64,000 nucleotides of DNA, from positions 124,001 to 188,000 of the forward strand of contig JAHBWG010000005.1 of NCBI GenBank assembly GCA_019637095.1, written 5' to 3'. A model generated the notes under the pieces. It saw only the letters and a program-made list of their open reading frames with translations, made no database searches and was not told the origin of the DNA. The stretch's first letter is position 1; every line of letters begins with the position of its first letter. Origin of the DNA: Sandaracinaceae bacterium. Lineage in GTDB: Bacteria; Myxococcota_A; Polyangia; Polyangiales; Sandaracinaceae. Positions 1 through 8,832 of this stretch are shown piece after piece. The position numbers were made by a program, and so were the translations under genes.

Positions 1-1343
1 CGGTCCCCGCCGAGCTCGGCGAGCTGATCCTCGACGGGCACTTCATCGTGCGCATGCGGCCGCGCGAGGGGAGCTACGTCAGCGTGGACGGACGGGACGT
101 CGGCGGCGCGATGGCGCCGCTCGAGGAGTCCTTCTCGCTCTTGCCGATCCCGCTCGGGGGCAACGTCGAGTGCGCCGGGTCGGGCTCGACCGCCTACGAG
201 ATCTCCCCGCGGTTCGGCATGACGGCGGACGCCGACCTCGAGATCGATCTGCGCTTCAGCCTCGGCCGGTGGCTCATCCCCCGCGGTGACCTGCACTACG
301 CGCGCTTCGAGCTGAGCGGCTCCGTCTCGCCGGGCGTGACGATCACGACGCGGGACAGCGTCGGGGTCTCCTGCTCGTGGGACATCGCCGAGAGCCTGCG
401 CGGGCGCGGGCTGACCGTGCCCAAGCGCGAGTGGGTGACGACGTTCCCGGTCGGGCCCGTGCCCGTGGTGGTGACCCACACGATCGAGCCCTCCTTCGCG
501 CTCGAGTTCGGCGGCTCCGTCGAGACGGGCGCGACGACGATGGCCGCCGACGCGACGCTCGGCTTCCGCGCGGGCGCGGAGTACACGCCGGACACGGGCT
601 GGCGTCCCATCTGGCAGCCGACGCGGACGGGGTCGGTCACGATGACCGCGGAGCGCGGCGGCAACACCAGCGTGACCGGCGGCCTGCGCGGCGGGGTCGG
701 CTACCTCGCGAAGCTCTACGACGTGGCGGGGCCCGGGGTGGGGCTCTCGCCGCACGCGACGGGCACGTTCACGGCGAACCTCTGCGAGTGGGAGGCGGAC
801 CTCACCGCGGGCCTCGATCTGCAGATCAACGCGCGGCTCGACATCCCCGTCTTCGACTACACGCTCGCCGAGTACACCGCGTCGCAGAGCCTCTTGAGCA
901 GCACGATCGCCGAGGGCAGCGGCACCTTCCCCTTCGAGATGTGCATGGACGGCGGCGTGCCCGACGGCGGCGCGATGCCCGGCGCGGACGGCGGGGTTCC
1001 TTCCGCGGACGCCGGCGCCGGCGCCGACGCGGGCGCGTGCGCGATGGCGTCGAGCTGCCAGACCTGCAACGCGATCGAGGGCTGCGGCTTCTGCTCGAGC
1101 AACGGCCAGTGCATGAACGACGCGCAGCGCGGGTCCTGCCCCGGCGGCACCGCTGCTTGGCAGGACGGGCTCGCGGAGTGCCGCGACTGCTCGGGCTACG
1201 CCGACTGCACGTCCTGCCTCGGCGACTCGTTCTGCGGCTGGTGCGGCGGTGGCGGCGGGTGCATGACGGCCGAGGTCGGCGGCGGCCCGCCGGACACGTG
1301 CGGCGGCGGCTGGGTCTACACCTCCGTCACCCTCTGCCGCTGA
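1..1343 (+). CDS. Secreted or surface protein with C-terminal PSI-like cysteine modules (5' end missing)
   Basis: The reading frame is open to the left edge of the window (first full codon at base 3), so the true start lies outside. A GTG at 48 is only the first in-frame start codon visible here. The first 300 residues or so are rich in Thr, Gly and Val with alternating polar and hydrophobic residues, as in beta-rich extracellular proteins; I recognise no family there. An Asp-Gly-Gly/Asp-Ala-Gly linker follows (bases 945-1035). The last 100 residues hold about 17 cysteines in two repeats with the spacing of plexin-semaphorin-integrin (PSI) modules, including a GCGFC and a CGWC core. Such modules are common in secreted myxobacterial proteins. 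Function unknown; an outer surface location is inferred. Confidence 0.7.
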   Translation, partial: VPAELGELILDGHFIVRMRPREGSYVSVDGRDVGGAMAPLEESFSLLPIPLGGNVECAGSGSTAYEISPRFGMTADADLEIDLRFSLGRWLIPRGDLHYARFELSGSVSPGVTITTRDSVGVSCSWDIAESLRGRGLTVPKREWVTTFPVGPVPVVVTHTIEPSFALEFGGSVETGATTMAADATLGFRAGAEYTPDTGWRPIWQPTRTGSVTMTAERGGNTSVTGGLRGGVGYLAKLYDVAGPGVGLSPHATGTFTANLCEWEADLTAGLDLQINARLDIPVFDYTLAEYTASQSLLSSTIAEGSGTFPFEMCMDGGVPDGGAMPGADGGVPSADAGAGADAGACAMASSCQTCNAIEGCGFCSSNGQCMNDAQRGSCPGGTAAWQDGLAECRDCSGYADCTSCLGDSFCGWCGGGGGCMTAEVGGGPPDTCGGGWVYTSVTLCR

Positions 1344-1400
1344 CCCGCGCGCGGGGTAGGTCCGGCTGGTCGTGGCGGGCGGGGTGCACACCTACGGTGC

Positions 1401-1859
1401 ATGACCCGGCGCTCTCGTTCGCTCCTCTCGTTCACGGGCTCTCTGCTCCTCTCGCTCGCGCTCGGGGCGCTCGCCGCTGGCTGCGCCGCGCGCGTCGCCG
1501 TCGGCTACTCGACCGTCGCGCCGCCGCCGCCGTACGTGGAGGTCGTCGGCGTCGCGCCCGGCGCCGGCTACGTGTGGGCGCCGGGCTACTGGCAGTGGAG
1601 CGGCGCCCGCTACGTCTGGGTCCCGGGCTCGTGGGTCGTCCCGCCCGCGCCCGGCCACGTGTGGGTCCACTCGGGCTGGGTGGCGGACGGCGGGCGCTAC
1701 CGGTTCGTGCAGGGGCGCTGGGTCGCGCCCGGAAGACGCCCTACCGTGCGATACGCCCACCCGCCCGCGCGCGTCGTGGTGCGTCCGGGCGCCGGGTATC
1801 GGACCGTGCGCCCCGCGCCGCGGCCCGCGCGCCCGGGGACCGTCCGCGTGCGGCCGTGA
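1401..1859 (+). CDS. YXWGXW-repeat lipoprotein
   Basis: A 152-residue protein with a basic N-terminus, a hydrophobic stretch and a lipobox (LAAGC, Cys about residue 28), so an exported lipoprotein. The mature part carries repeats of the Tyr-x-Trp-x-Pro-Gly-x-Trp type (GYVWAPGYW, RYVWVPGSW, HVWVHSGW, RYRFVQGRW). These define the small YXWGXW/WXXGXW repeat family of envelope proteins, whose molecular role is not established. The tail is Pro/Arg/Val-rich. It stands 57 bases after the previous gene and converges on the MopE-like gene, with only six bases between the stop codons. ATG start at 1401. Family assignment is firm; function is open. Confidence 0.8.
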   Translation: MTRRSRSLLSFTGSLLLSLALGALAAGCAARVAVGYSTVAPPPPYVEVVGVAPGAGYVWAPGYWQWSGARYVWVPGSWVVPPAPGHVWVHSGWVADGGRYRFVQGRWVAPGRRPTVRYAHPPARVVVRPGAGYRTVRPAPRPARPGTVRVRP

Positions 1860-1865
1860 CGTCCG

Positions 1866-4304
1866 TCAGAGGCCGGTGACCGCGACCGAGTAGCTGCCGG
1901 CGGCGCTCCCGAAGCCGTCGACCACGATCATGTACACGCCGGGGCCGCCGTAGGTGGCGCTCACCCTCGACTGCGTGCTGCACGCGTCGTCGTTGCAGCC
2001 GAGCTCCACGTCGCCGCCGCTCCGCACGTAGAGCACGGTGTCCCAGCTCGCGCGCGTGCACGTCTCGGCGGTGACGGTGCCGCTCGCGCTCGGGCAGCGC
2101 GTGAAGTACCAGCCGTCCTCGGGGCCGCCGCCCGCGCACGCGCCCGACATCACGCCCGTGCCGCCCGTCGTGCCCGAGAACGTGCCGTTGCCCGTGATCC
2201 GCGTGTTCGCGCCGCTCGCCGCGCGCATGAAGGCCCAGCGCAGCGCCACGGTCCCGACGTACGTAGCCGCCGAGAAGGCGTGCACCGCGACGTGGTAGGT
2301 GCCTGGCGTCACGACGCGCACGAGCTGGTCCTGCGTCACGCCGCACGCGTCGTCCACGCACTCGACCATCCCCGTCCCGCACGCGGCGCGGATCGAGATC
2401 GCCGTGTCGAACGCGGAGCCGAAGGTGTCGAAGTAGACGACCGTCCGCTCGGTGACCGTGAAGCGATACCAGAGCTCGGCGCCGGAGCGGCAGTCGGTAG
2501 CCGTGCGCGACGCACCGTCGAAGGTGTCCGTGCGCGTCCCCGTGCTCCCCGAGAGCGTGATCGCGGCGGCGCACTGATCGTTGGCCGGGACGACCGGCGT
2601 GAGCGTCGCGCTGAGCGTGCCCGTGCCCTGGCTCGCGGCGCCCGAGCCGTCGACGACGACCCAGTACGTGCCGGGGACGAGCCGTCGGGTGATGCGCGAG
2701 AGGGTGCCTGCGCCACCGTCGTCGTCGCACGCGAGCTCGGTGCCCGGGCAGCTCGCCCCGCTCCGAAGGTGGAGCACGGTGTCGAACGTGCTCGCCGTCG
2801 TCTCGAGCACGACGTCCGACACCTGCGTGATCGAGAGCCGGTACACGACGTCGGGCGCCGCCGCGCCGCCGCCGCAGCTCGCCGTGAAGCTGTTCGACGC
2901 CGCGCAGGTGCCGAAGGCGAAGGTGCCCGAGGCGCTGATCGTCGGGATCGTGCCCGCGCACGTGTCGTTCGGCGGCGCCGCGCCGAGCGCGCACGCCCCC
3001 CAGGCGCAGCCCGCGCTGCAGGTCCGCGTCCCCGCGCAGCCGCCGATCGTGCAGCTCCCGCTCGCGCCGGCGCAGCAGGCGAAGCCGTCGTCGCACGTGC
3101 CGTTGCAGTCGTCGTCGACGCCGTTGCACACCTCGGCCGGAGGGGCGCACGCGCCCCACGCGCAGGTGCCGCTGCACACGCGCGAGCCCGTGGTCCCGCA
3201 GCTCGTCGTGCATGCGCCGGTGCTCCCGGCGCAGCAGGCGAAGCCGTCGTCGCAGGCGCCGTTGCAGTCGTCGTCGAGGCCGTTGCACACCTCGGCCGGC
3301 GGGACGCACACGCCCCACGCGCAGCCGCCGCTGCACGCGCGCGTGCCCGTCGTGCCGCAGCTCGCGACGCAGCTCTCGCTCGTGCCGGCGCAGCAGGCGA
3401 AGCCGTCGTCGCAGGCGCCGTCGCAGTCGTCGTCGAGCCCGTTGCACACCTCGGTGGGCGGCGCGCACGCGCCCCACGCGCAGCTCGCGTCGCACGTGCG
3501 CGTCCCCATGCTCCCGCAGCCGGTCGTGCACGTCCCGGCGACCCCCTGCGCGCACTCGAAGCTCTGATCGACGAGCCCGTCGCAGTCGTCGTCGACGCCG
3601 TTGCAGGTCTCGGCCGGCGGCTCGCACGCCTGCCAGCGGCACTCGGCGTCACAGCTCTGGTTACCCGCGCTGCCGCACCGCGTGATGCAGCCGCGCGAGC
3701 CTCCGGGCGGGCACTCGGTCGGCACGTGATCGCACGTGCCGCTCGGGTTCACGCAGCGGTCGGTGGTGCACGCAATTCCGTCGTCGCACACGATCGGGGC
3801 GCCCGGGGCGCAGCCGGTGCGCGCGTCCGCGTCGGCCGCGCCCGGCGTGCACCGCTCTGCGCCGTTGCACGCCGCGCCGTCGTCGCAGTCCGCGTCCGCC
3901 TCGCAGCGCACGAGCGGGCGGCACCCGTCGGTCGCGTGGCAGCGCTCGTCCGCCGAGCAACGGGTGGAGTCGGGATCGGACGCGCACGTCGCGTCCGGCT
4001 CCTCGCAGCGATCGATCGTGCAGGCGACCTCGTCGTCACAGCGCACCGCCACGCCCGCCGCGCACGCTCCGTCGACGCAGCGCTCCGCGCCATTGCAGGC
4101 GAGCCCGTCGTCGCACTCCTCGTCACCCGCGCAGCTCGGCGCTCCCGTGTCCGGATCGACCTCGCCTCCATCGCGCGGCGCGGGCGGGCCCGCGTCGTAG
4201 CCGGCGTCCGTCCCGTCGTCCCCGCGCGCGCAGCCGCCGAGCGCGCACGCGAGCGCGACCGCGGCGAGCGCGGTTCGCGAGAGCAGCCGGAGGGGTGAGA
4301 TCAT
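1866..4304 (-). CDS. Large Cys-rich lipoprotein with MopE-type metal-binding repeats and PPC-like domains
   Basis: An 812-residue protein. The ATG at 4302-4304 is chosen because it opens a lipoprotein signal peptide ending in LGGC; the frame continues further upstream but there it is antisense-like sequence. After an Asp/Gly linker come Cys-rich segments of the form D(E)ECDDGLACNGAERC. Then follow at least four repeats of about 40-45 residues around CNG(V/L)DDDC(D/N)G, the core of the Cu-binding MopE motif family. The last 400 residues contain three copies of a beta-sandwich resembling bacterial pre-peptidase C-terminal (PPC) domains, with signatures such as FDTVLHLR and GTYWVVVDG. Expected on the outer membrane or cell surface. 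The metal, if any, is unknown; MopE binds copper, but that need not carry over. Confidence 0.8.
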   Translation of the reverse strand: MISPLRLLSRTALAAVALACALGGCARGDDGTDAGYDAGPPAPRDGGEVDPDTGAPSCAGDEECDDGLACNGAERCVDGACAAGVAVRCDDEVACTIDRCEEPDATCASDPDSTRCSADERCHATDGCRPLVRCEADADCDDGAACNGAERCTPGAADADARTGCAPGAPIVCDDGIACTTDRCVNPSGTCDHVPTECPPGGSRGCITRCGSAGNQSCDAECRWQACEPPAETCNGVDDDCDGLVDQSFECAQGVAGTCTTGCGSMGTRTCDASCAWGACAPPTEVCNGLDDDCDGACDDGFACCAGTSESCVASCGTTGTRACSGGCAWGVCVPPAEVCNGLDDDCNGACDDGFACCAGSTGACTTSCGTTGSRVCSGTCAWGACAPPAEVCNGVDDDCNGTCDDGFACCAGASGSCTIGGCAGTRTCSAGCAWGACALGAAPPNDTCAGTIPTISASGTFAFGTCAASNSFTASCGGGAAAPDVVYRLSITQVSDVVLETTASTFDTVLHLRSGASCPGTELACDDDGGAGTLSRITRRLVPGTYWVVVDGSGAASQGTGTLSATLTPVVPANDQCAAAITLSGSTGTRTDTFDGASRTATDCRSGAELWYRFTVTERTVVYFDTFGSAFDTAISIRAACGTGMVECVDDACGVTQDQLVRVVTPGTYHVAVHAFSAATYVGTVALRWAFMRAASGANTRITGNGTFSGTTGGTGVMSGACAGGGPEDGWYFTRCPSASGTVTAETCTRASWDTVLYVRSGGDVELGCNDDACSTQSRVSATYGGPGVYMIVVDGFGSAAGSYSVAVTGL

Positions 4305-4346
4305 GATCGCGGCTCGGCGCAGACGCGGCCACCGAGCGGTCAGCCC

Positions 4347-4375
4347 AGTGTACCGCGGGTATTGCCCGACACGAA
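4347..4375 (-). promoter_or_regulatory. Candidate sigma-70-type promoter for the MopE-like lipoprotein gene
   Basis: On the minus strand a TACACT hexamer (4352-4347) lies about 42 bases before the ATG, with a poor -35 match (TTCGTG, 4375-4370) at 17-base spacing. The same -10 hexamer appears in the stronger promoter at 7447-7476. The call rests on the -10 element only. Confidence 0.3.
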
Positions 4376-4397
4376 ACGGCCGACCACGCCATCGAGA

Positions 4398-4540
4398 CCA
4401 GGCCGTCGCGCAGCGCGTCGGTCGAGGGGCCCCATCGAGCGCGGCGCTGCTGCGTTCGGTCGAGCGCCCAGGCCATCGCGCAGCGATGGCCGTGGGCCGA
4501 GGGGGCCTCATCGCTCCGCGATGGGGGGTGCGAAGCACCC
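4398..4540. repeat. REP-like palindromic repeat cluster
   Basis: The gap between the TPR gene and the MopE gene is filled with palindromes. Two related units begin CCAGGCC(A/G)TCGCGCAGCG and end near CATCG: 4398-4437 (degenerate) and 4468-4513. The second unit folds into a nearly perfect stem-loop, 4467-4496: a 9-bp stem GGCCATCGC/GCGATGGCC closing a GCA loop, extended by CCCA/TGGG across one bulged G. It is followed directly by a second hairpin at 4509-4523 (CATCGC-TCC-GCGATG) and a third at 4526-4540 (GGGTGC-GAA-GCACCC). Position right after the TPR stop codon (4550, minus strand) also fits transcript termination or 3'-end protection. No T-run is present. Confidence 0.6.
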
Positions 4541-4549
4541 TCAGCAAGC

Positions 4550-7360
4550 TCAGTCCTCGCCCATCAGGTCGTCGAACGCCGCGTCGATGTCGTCCTGCGC
4601 GAGCGCGGGCGCCATCGGGGCGGGGCTCGCGGGGCGCGCGAGCGCGTCGATTCGGCGCTCCACGTCGCGGAAGGTCGGGTCGCGCTTCTGGACCTTCTGG
4701 TAGTAGTAGAGCGCCTCCTTCGGGTCGTGCAGGAGGTCGTACGCGTGGCCGAGCTCGAAGTAGAGGCCGAGCTCCTCGCGGTCCGTCTTGTTGTCCGCGT
4801 AGAGCCCCTTCTTGAAGTGGCTGATCGCCTCGGCGATCTCGCCCTTCTCGATGTGGCAGAGGCCGATCATCGTCTGCGCGATGCAGATGCGAGAGGGGTT
4901 CGCGAGGCACAGCTTGAACTCGCTGATCGCGTCGTCGAGCAGGCCCATCTCCTTGTAGGCGATGCCGAGGTCGAAGTGCGTCTCGGTGTCCTCGGCGCCG
5001 ACCTGCTCCTCGACGCCCTTCTTGAACTGCGCGAACACCTGCTCGACGTCGAGCACGTCGCGGCCCGCCTGGGTGTCGTCGACCTCGTCGAGCTCCTCCG
5101 CGAGACGCTCCGCGAGCTCGAAGCTCTGATCGATCGCCTCGTCGACGGAGGCCTTCGCCTGCGCTGCACGCACCTGCGCGGCGCTCGCCGCCGCGAGGTC
5201 CACGTCGCGGAGCTTGTCGGCGATCAGCGGGTGGCGCGGATAGGCGCTCGACGCGTCCATGAGCATCGCGCGCGCCTCCTCGACGAGCCCTTGCGCGAGG
5301 AAGAAGTCGGCCTCGTCGAGGATCTCCTCGACGTCTCCCGGCGGCATCGAGAGGCGCTGGCTCGCCTCGGCCTTGGCCTGCGCTGGCGTGCTCGGCCGCA
5401 GCGGGACGTGGTCGAACTCCTCGGGCGACATCGGCGCGAGCGGATCGACCAGCACCGCGCCCGGGCGCGGGACGAGCGGCACCTCGGCGCTCGGCGGTGG
5501 CGGCACGGCGACGCGGCGGCTCGGCTCGGCGTAGGGCGCGGCGTCGGTCGCCGTCGCCGCCGCCTTGTCGAGCCCGAACGCGTCGACCGCGACGGTGTCG
5601 CCCGGGACGGCGTCGGGCGTCGCCGGCGGCACGACGTCGAGCGTCTCGACCACCGGTGACCCGCTGCCCGCGTCGGTCAGGTCGAGCGGGCTCTCCTCCT
5701 CGTCGAGGAAGAACAGCTCCTCCTCGTCCGCGGTGGGCACGGGACCCGAGATGACGGGCGCGAAGTCCTCCGTCGTCGCGGTCACTCCCCGGTGCGCGGG
5801 CGGGAGAGAGACGCCCGCCGCGCCGACGCGCAGCCGCGCCTCCTCGTGCGCTGGGTCGATGTCGAGGATCTGGCGCAGGTAGAGGACCGAGGCGGCCGAC
5901 TGCTCGTCGGCGAGCACGTCGGCGAGGATGAGCAGCTGCTCGATCGCGTCCTCGAGCCGACCCTGCTCGAGGAAGAGGTCCTTCAAGCGCTCGCGCGCCT
6001 CGACGTGGGTGGGCTCGATGTCGAGCACCGCGGTGAGCTGCTCGACGACCTTCTGCTTGAGGCCGTAGCGCAGGAAGACATCACACTCGGTGAGCAGGCG
6101 CGCGATCTGCGCTTCGCGCTGGACGTCGGCGGAGATCGACCCGTCGTCGGGCACGGGCTCGCCCGTCGCCGGCTCGAGGTCGCCCTCCATCCCGGCGTCG
6201 TCGTCGTCGACGATGAGGATGTCCTCGTCGTCTTCGGGGGCCTCCTCGTCGAGGAGCTCCATCGCGTCGACGTCGTCTTCGAGCGCGTCGACGTCCTCGA
6301 GCGCGTCGACGTCTTCGAGCGCCTCGATGTCCTCGAGCGCGTCGTCCTCTTCGACGAGCTCGGGCTCCTCGATCAGGGGCACCGCAGCACGCCGCGCGCT
6401 CGGCTCGATCAGCGCGCTCGCCGGCGGCTGGATGTCGCGCCGCACCGGCGCGGCCCCGCCGCTCGCATACTGGGCCAGGGCTTGGCGCGCCTCGCGGTCG
6501 CCGGGGTCGAGCTCGAGGATCCGGCGCAGCGTGGTCGCGCGCGCCTCGTTCCGGTTCGCCTCCTGGTGGATCCGCGCCACCTCCTTGTAGACGCTGATCG
6601 TCTTGGGGAGCTGGCCGAGCTGGTGGAACGCCTCCGCGAGCAGCTCGAGCGTCGGGATGTCCTTGGGGTCGGACTTGAAGCAGAGCTGGAGCTTGCTCAG
6701 CGCGCGCTTGGGGTCGTCGCGCTCGAGGTAGATCTGGGCGAGCTCGCGCGCCTTCTCGAGGTCGTCGGGGCGATGGAAGAGCAGGCGCTCGGCGACCTTG
6801 ATGTAGTCGTCCATGCGGCCCTGCGCCTGGAGCAGGGTCGCGCCCGCCTCGAACTCCTCGGCCGCCTCTTTGGTGCGGCCCGCCTTCGAGAGCGCCTCCG
6901 CCGCCTTGATCCGGACGGGGATGTTCTCCGGATCGAGCGCCGTCATCTTGAGCAGCGTGTCGAGGGCCTTGTCGATGTTGCCCTGCCGCGCGTACCCCTG
7001 CGCCACGTGCTCGTACGTCGCGAGCGCGTCGCTCACGAGGTGGAGCATCTCGTACATCCCGGCGAGGCCGATGTGGATGTCGAGCCGCGTGGGGTCGAGC
7101 TTGAGGATCTGCTTGTAGACGGCGACGGCCTTGAGGAAGAACCCCTGATCACCGTAGGTCGTCGCGACGCGCGAGTAGGTGGCGACCGCCTCGGACTTCG
7201 ACCCCTTGCGCGTGTAGAGGTCGCCGATCTTGAGCCACGTGCGGACGTCGTCCGGGTCTTCGACGACGATCTTCCGCAGCTCCGCGATCGCCTTGTCGTA
7301 GTTGCCCTTGCCCAGGTGTTTTTGGGCGGCCTCGAGGACCTTGGTGCGATCGACGCTCAC
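4550..7360 (-). CDS. Large tetratricopeptide-repeat protein
   Basis: A 936-residue cytoplasmic protein without signal peptide or membrane segment. The first 300 residues are a run of TPR helices with typical W-LK-GDLY-R-G, A-YK-ILKLDP and G-KALDTLLK patterns. A long acidic, low-complexity linker follows (about residues 300-400, with repeated ALEDVD units encoded near 6270-6345). A second TPR block comes at about 400-500, then another Pro/Asp-rich linker, and a C-terminal TPR block from about 640 that ends with EALYYYQKVQKRDP. A scaffold or protein-protein interaction role is inferred; no enzymatic domain is visible. The start is GTG (7358-7360). A 14-codon upstream frame (ATG at 7402-7400) ends in a TGA that overlaps this GTG, and the strong AAGGAGG lies inside that small frame, 24 bases from the GTG. 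Confidence 0.8.
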   Translation of the reverse strand: MSVDRTKVLEAAQKHLGKGNYDKAIAELRKIVVEDPDDVRTWLKIGDLYTRKGSKSEAVATYSRVATTYGDQGFFLKAVAVYKQILKLDPTRLDIHIGLAGMYEMLHLVSDALATYEHVAQGYARQGNIDKALDTLLKMTALDPENIPVRIKAAEALSKAGRTKEAAEEFEAGATLLQAQGRMDDYIKVAERLLFHRPDDLEKARELAQIYLERDDPKRALSKLQLCFKSDPKDIPTLELLAEAFHQLGQLPKTISVYKEVARIHQEANRNEARATTLRRILELDPGDREARQALAQYASGGAAPVRRDIQPPASALIEPSARRAAVPLIEEPELVEEDDALEDIEALEDVDALEDVDALEDDVDAMELLDEEAPEDDEDILIVDDDDAGMEGDLEPATGEPVPDDGSISADVQREAQIARLLTECDVFLRYGLKQKVVEQLTAVLDIEPTHVEARERLKDLFLEQGRLEDAIEQLLILADVLADEQSAASVLYLRQILDIDPAHEEARLRVGAAGVSLPPAHRGVTATTEDFAPVISGPVPTADEEELFFLDEEESPLDLTDAGSGSPVVETLDVVPPATPDAVPGDTVAVDAFGLDKAAATATDAAPYAEPSRRVAVPPPPSAEVPLVPRPGAVLVDPLAPMSPEEFDHVPLRPSTPAQAKAEASQRLSMPPGDVEEILDEADFFLAQGLVEEARAMLMDASSAYPRHPLIADKLRDVDLAAASAAQVRAAQAKASVDEAIDQSFELAERLAEELDEVDDTQAGRDVLDVEQVFAQFKKGVEEQVGAEDTETHFDLGIAYKEMGLLDDAISEFKLCLANPSRICIAQTMIGLCHIEKGEIAEAISHFKKGLYADNKTDREELGLYFELGHAYDLLHDPKEALYYYQKVQKRDPTFRDVERRIDALARPASPAPMAPALAQDDIDAAFDDLMGED

Positions 7361-7446
7361 GTGGCGGCGGTGGGCGCGGCCCGCCCTCCTTGAGGTGCCA
7401 TCGCGGGTCGACGAGTGCCCGCCGATGGGGATCGGGTCAGAGGCGC

Positions 7447-7476
7447 AGTGTAAGAGCCCGGCGCGACGAGGGTCAA
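7447..7476 (-). promoter_or_regulatory. Sigma-70-type promoter for the TPR gene
   Basis: On the minus strand, TTGACC (7476-7471) and TACACT (7452-7447) stand 18 bases apart, a good match to -35/-10 elements. Transcription would start near 7440, leaving an 80-base leader before the TPR start. The -35 hexamer is the second copy of a direct repeat GGCTTGACC-GGCTTGACC; the first copy overlaps the accC stop codon. Confidence 0.55.
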
Positions 7477-7481
7477 GCCGG

Positions 7482-8831
7482 TCAAGCCGCCCGCGTCGCG
7501 CGCAGGCGCTCCAGGAACTTGGTGGAGAGCCGGCCGTCGCGGAAATCCCGGTGCGCGAGGATCTCGAGGTGGAGCGGCACGTTGGTGCGGATGCCGCCGA
7601 TCAGCGTCTCGCGCAGGGCGCGCTCCATCCGGCGGATCGCGTCGGGGCGGCTCGCCGCGTGCACGATCAGCTTGAGCAGGAGCGAGTCGTACGCGGACGG
7701 CACGCGCCAGCCGCCGTAGATGCCGCCGTCGACGCGGACGCCGGCCCCGCCGGGCGGATGGTACTCGGTGATGCGGCCGGGCCACGGCGCGAACGTCTCG
7801 GGGTCCTCCGCGTTGATCCGGCACTCGAGGGCGTGCCCGCTCATCACGATGGGGCGGTCCTTGGGGATGCTCAGGCCCTCGCCGCCGGCGATGCGGATCT
7901 GCTCGAGGATCAGGTCGACGCCGGTGACCTCCTCGGTGACCGGGTGCTCGACCTGGATGCGCGTGTTCATCTCCATGAAGTAGAGGTTCTCGCGCTCGTC
8001 GAGGAGGAACTCGAGGGTGCCCGCGCTGCGGTAGCCGCTCTCGCGCATCGCGCGCTCGATGGTGAGCGTCATGTCGCGGCGCAGCTCCTGGCTGACCGCG
8101 ACGCTCGGCGCCTCCTCGAGCAGCTTCTGGTGCCGCCGCTGGATCGAGCACTCGCGCTCGCCGAGCACGCGCGCGTCGCCCTTGCCGTCGGCGATGACCT
8201 GGAACTCGATGTGGCGCGGCTCCTCGACGAAGCGCTCGAGGTAGAGGTCTCCGTTCTTGAAGCCGGCGACCGCCTCCGCCTGGGCCTGCGGGAACACGCG
8301 GCGCAGGTCGTGCGGGCTGCGTACGATCTTCATCCCGCGCCCGCCGCCCCCGGCGGAGGCCTTGAGGATGACCGGGTAGCCGATCTCCTCCGCCTGGCGC
8401 ACGGCGTCGTCGGCGTCGGCGAGGACGCCCGTGCCGGGCAGCAGCGGCAGGCCGAGCGAGCGCGCGAGGCGCCGGGCGGGGACCTTCTCGCCCCACTGCT
8501 GCATGTCGGTCGGCGACGGGCCGATGAACGTGAGGCCGCACTGCTCGCAGATGTCCGCGAACTCGGCGTTCTCCGAGAGGAACCCGTAGCCGGGGTGCAC
8601 CGCGTCGGCGCCCGAGATCTCCGCCGCCGCGATGATCGCCGGGACGTTGAGGTAGCTCTTGGCGCTCGGCGCGGGGCCGATGCAGACGGCGCGATCCGCG
8701 AGCCGCACGTGCAGCGCCTCGGCGTCGACGTCCGAGTGGACGGCCACCGTCTGGATGCCGAGCTCGCGACACGCCCGGATGACCCTCACCGCGATCTCGC
8801 CGCGGTTGGCGATGAGGACCTTGGTCAGCAC
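7482..8831 (-). CDS. accC: Acetyl-CoA carboxylase, biotin carboxylase subunit
   Basis: A 449-residue protein of normal family length. It carboxylates the biotin on AccB with ATP and bicarbonate, the first half-reaction of acetyl-CoA carboxylase, to make malonyl-CoA for fatty acid synthesis in the cytoplasm. The N-terminus KVLIANRGEIAVRVIRAC is the hallmark of biotin carboxylases. The ATP-grasp glycine loop KASAGGGGRGMK and the EMNTRIQVEHPVTE active-site segment are intact. The GTG start lies one base after the accB stop, so the two genes are translationally linked. Last gene of the roadblock-aroQ-accB-accC operon; the TPR gene downstream has its own promoter. Confidence 0.97.
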   Translation of the reverse strand: MLTKVLIANRGEIAVRVIRACRELGIQTVAVHSDVDAEALHVRLADRAVCIGPAPSAKSYLNVPAIIAAAEISGADAVHPGYGFLSENAEFADICEQCGLTFIGPSPTDMQQWGEKVPARRLARSLGLPLLPGTGVLADADDAVRQAEEIGYPVILKASAGGGGRGMKIVRSPHDLRRVFPQAQAEAVAGFKNGDLYLERFVEEPRHIEFQVIADGKGDARVLGERECSIQRRHQKLLEEAPSVAVSQELRRDMTLTIERAMRESGYRSAGTLEFLLDERENLYFMEMNTRIQVEHPVTEEVTGVDLILEQIRIAGGEGLSIPKDRPIVMSGHALECRINAEDPETFAPWPGRITEYHPPGGAGVRVDGGIYGGWRVPSAYDSLLLKLIVHAASRPDAIRRMERALRETLIGGIRTNVPLHLEILAHRDFRDGRLSTKFLERLRATRAA

Positions 8832-8832
8832 G

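Noticed and set aside
3000-3600. Regular repeats that might be a CRISPR array.
   Set aside because: They are diverged coding repeats of MopE modules in one frame, with no constant repeat or unique spacers.
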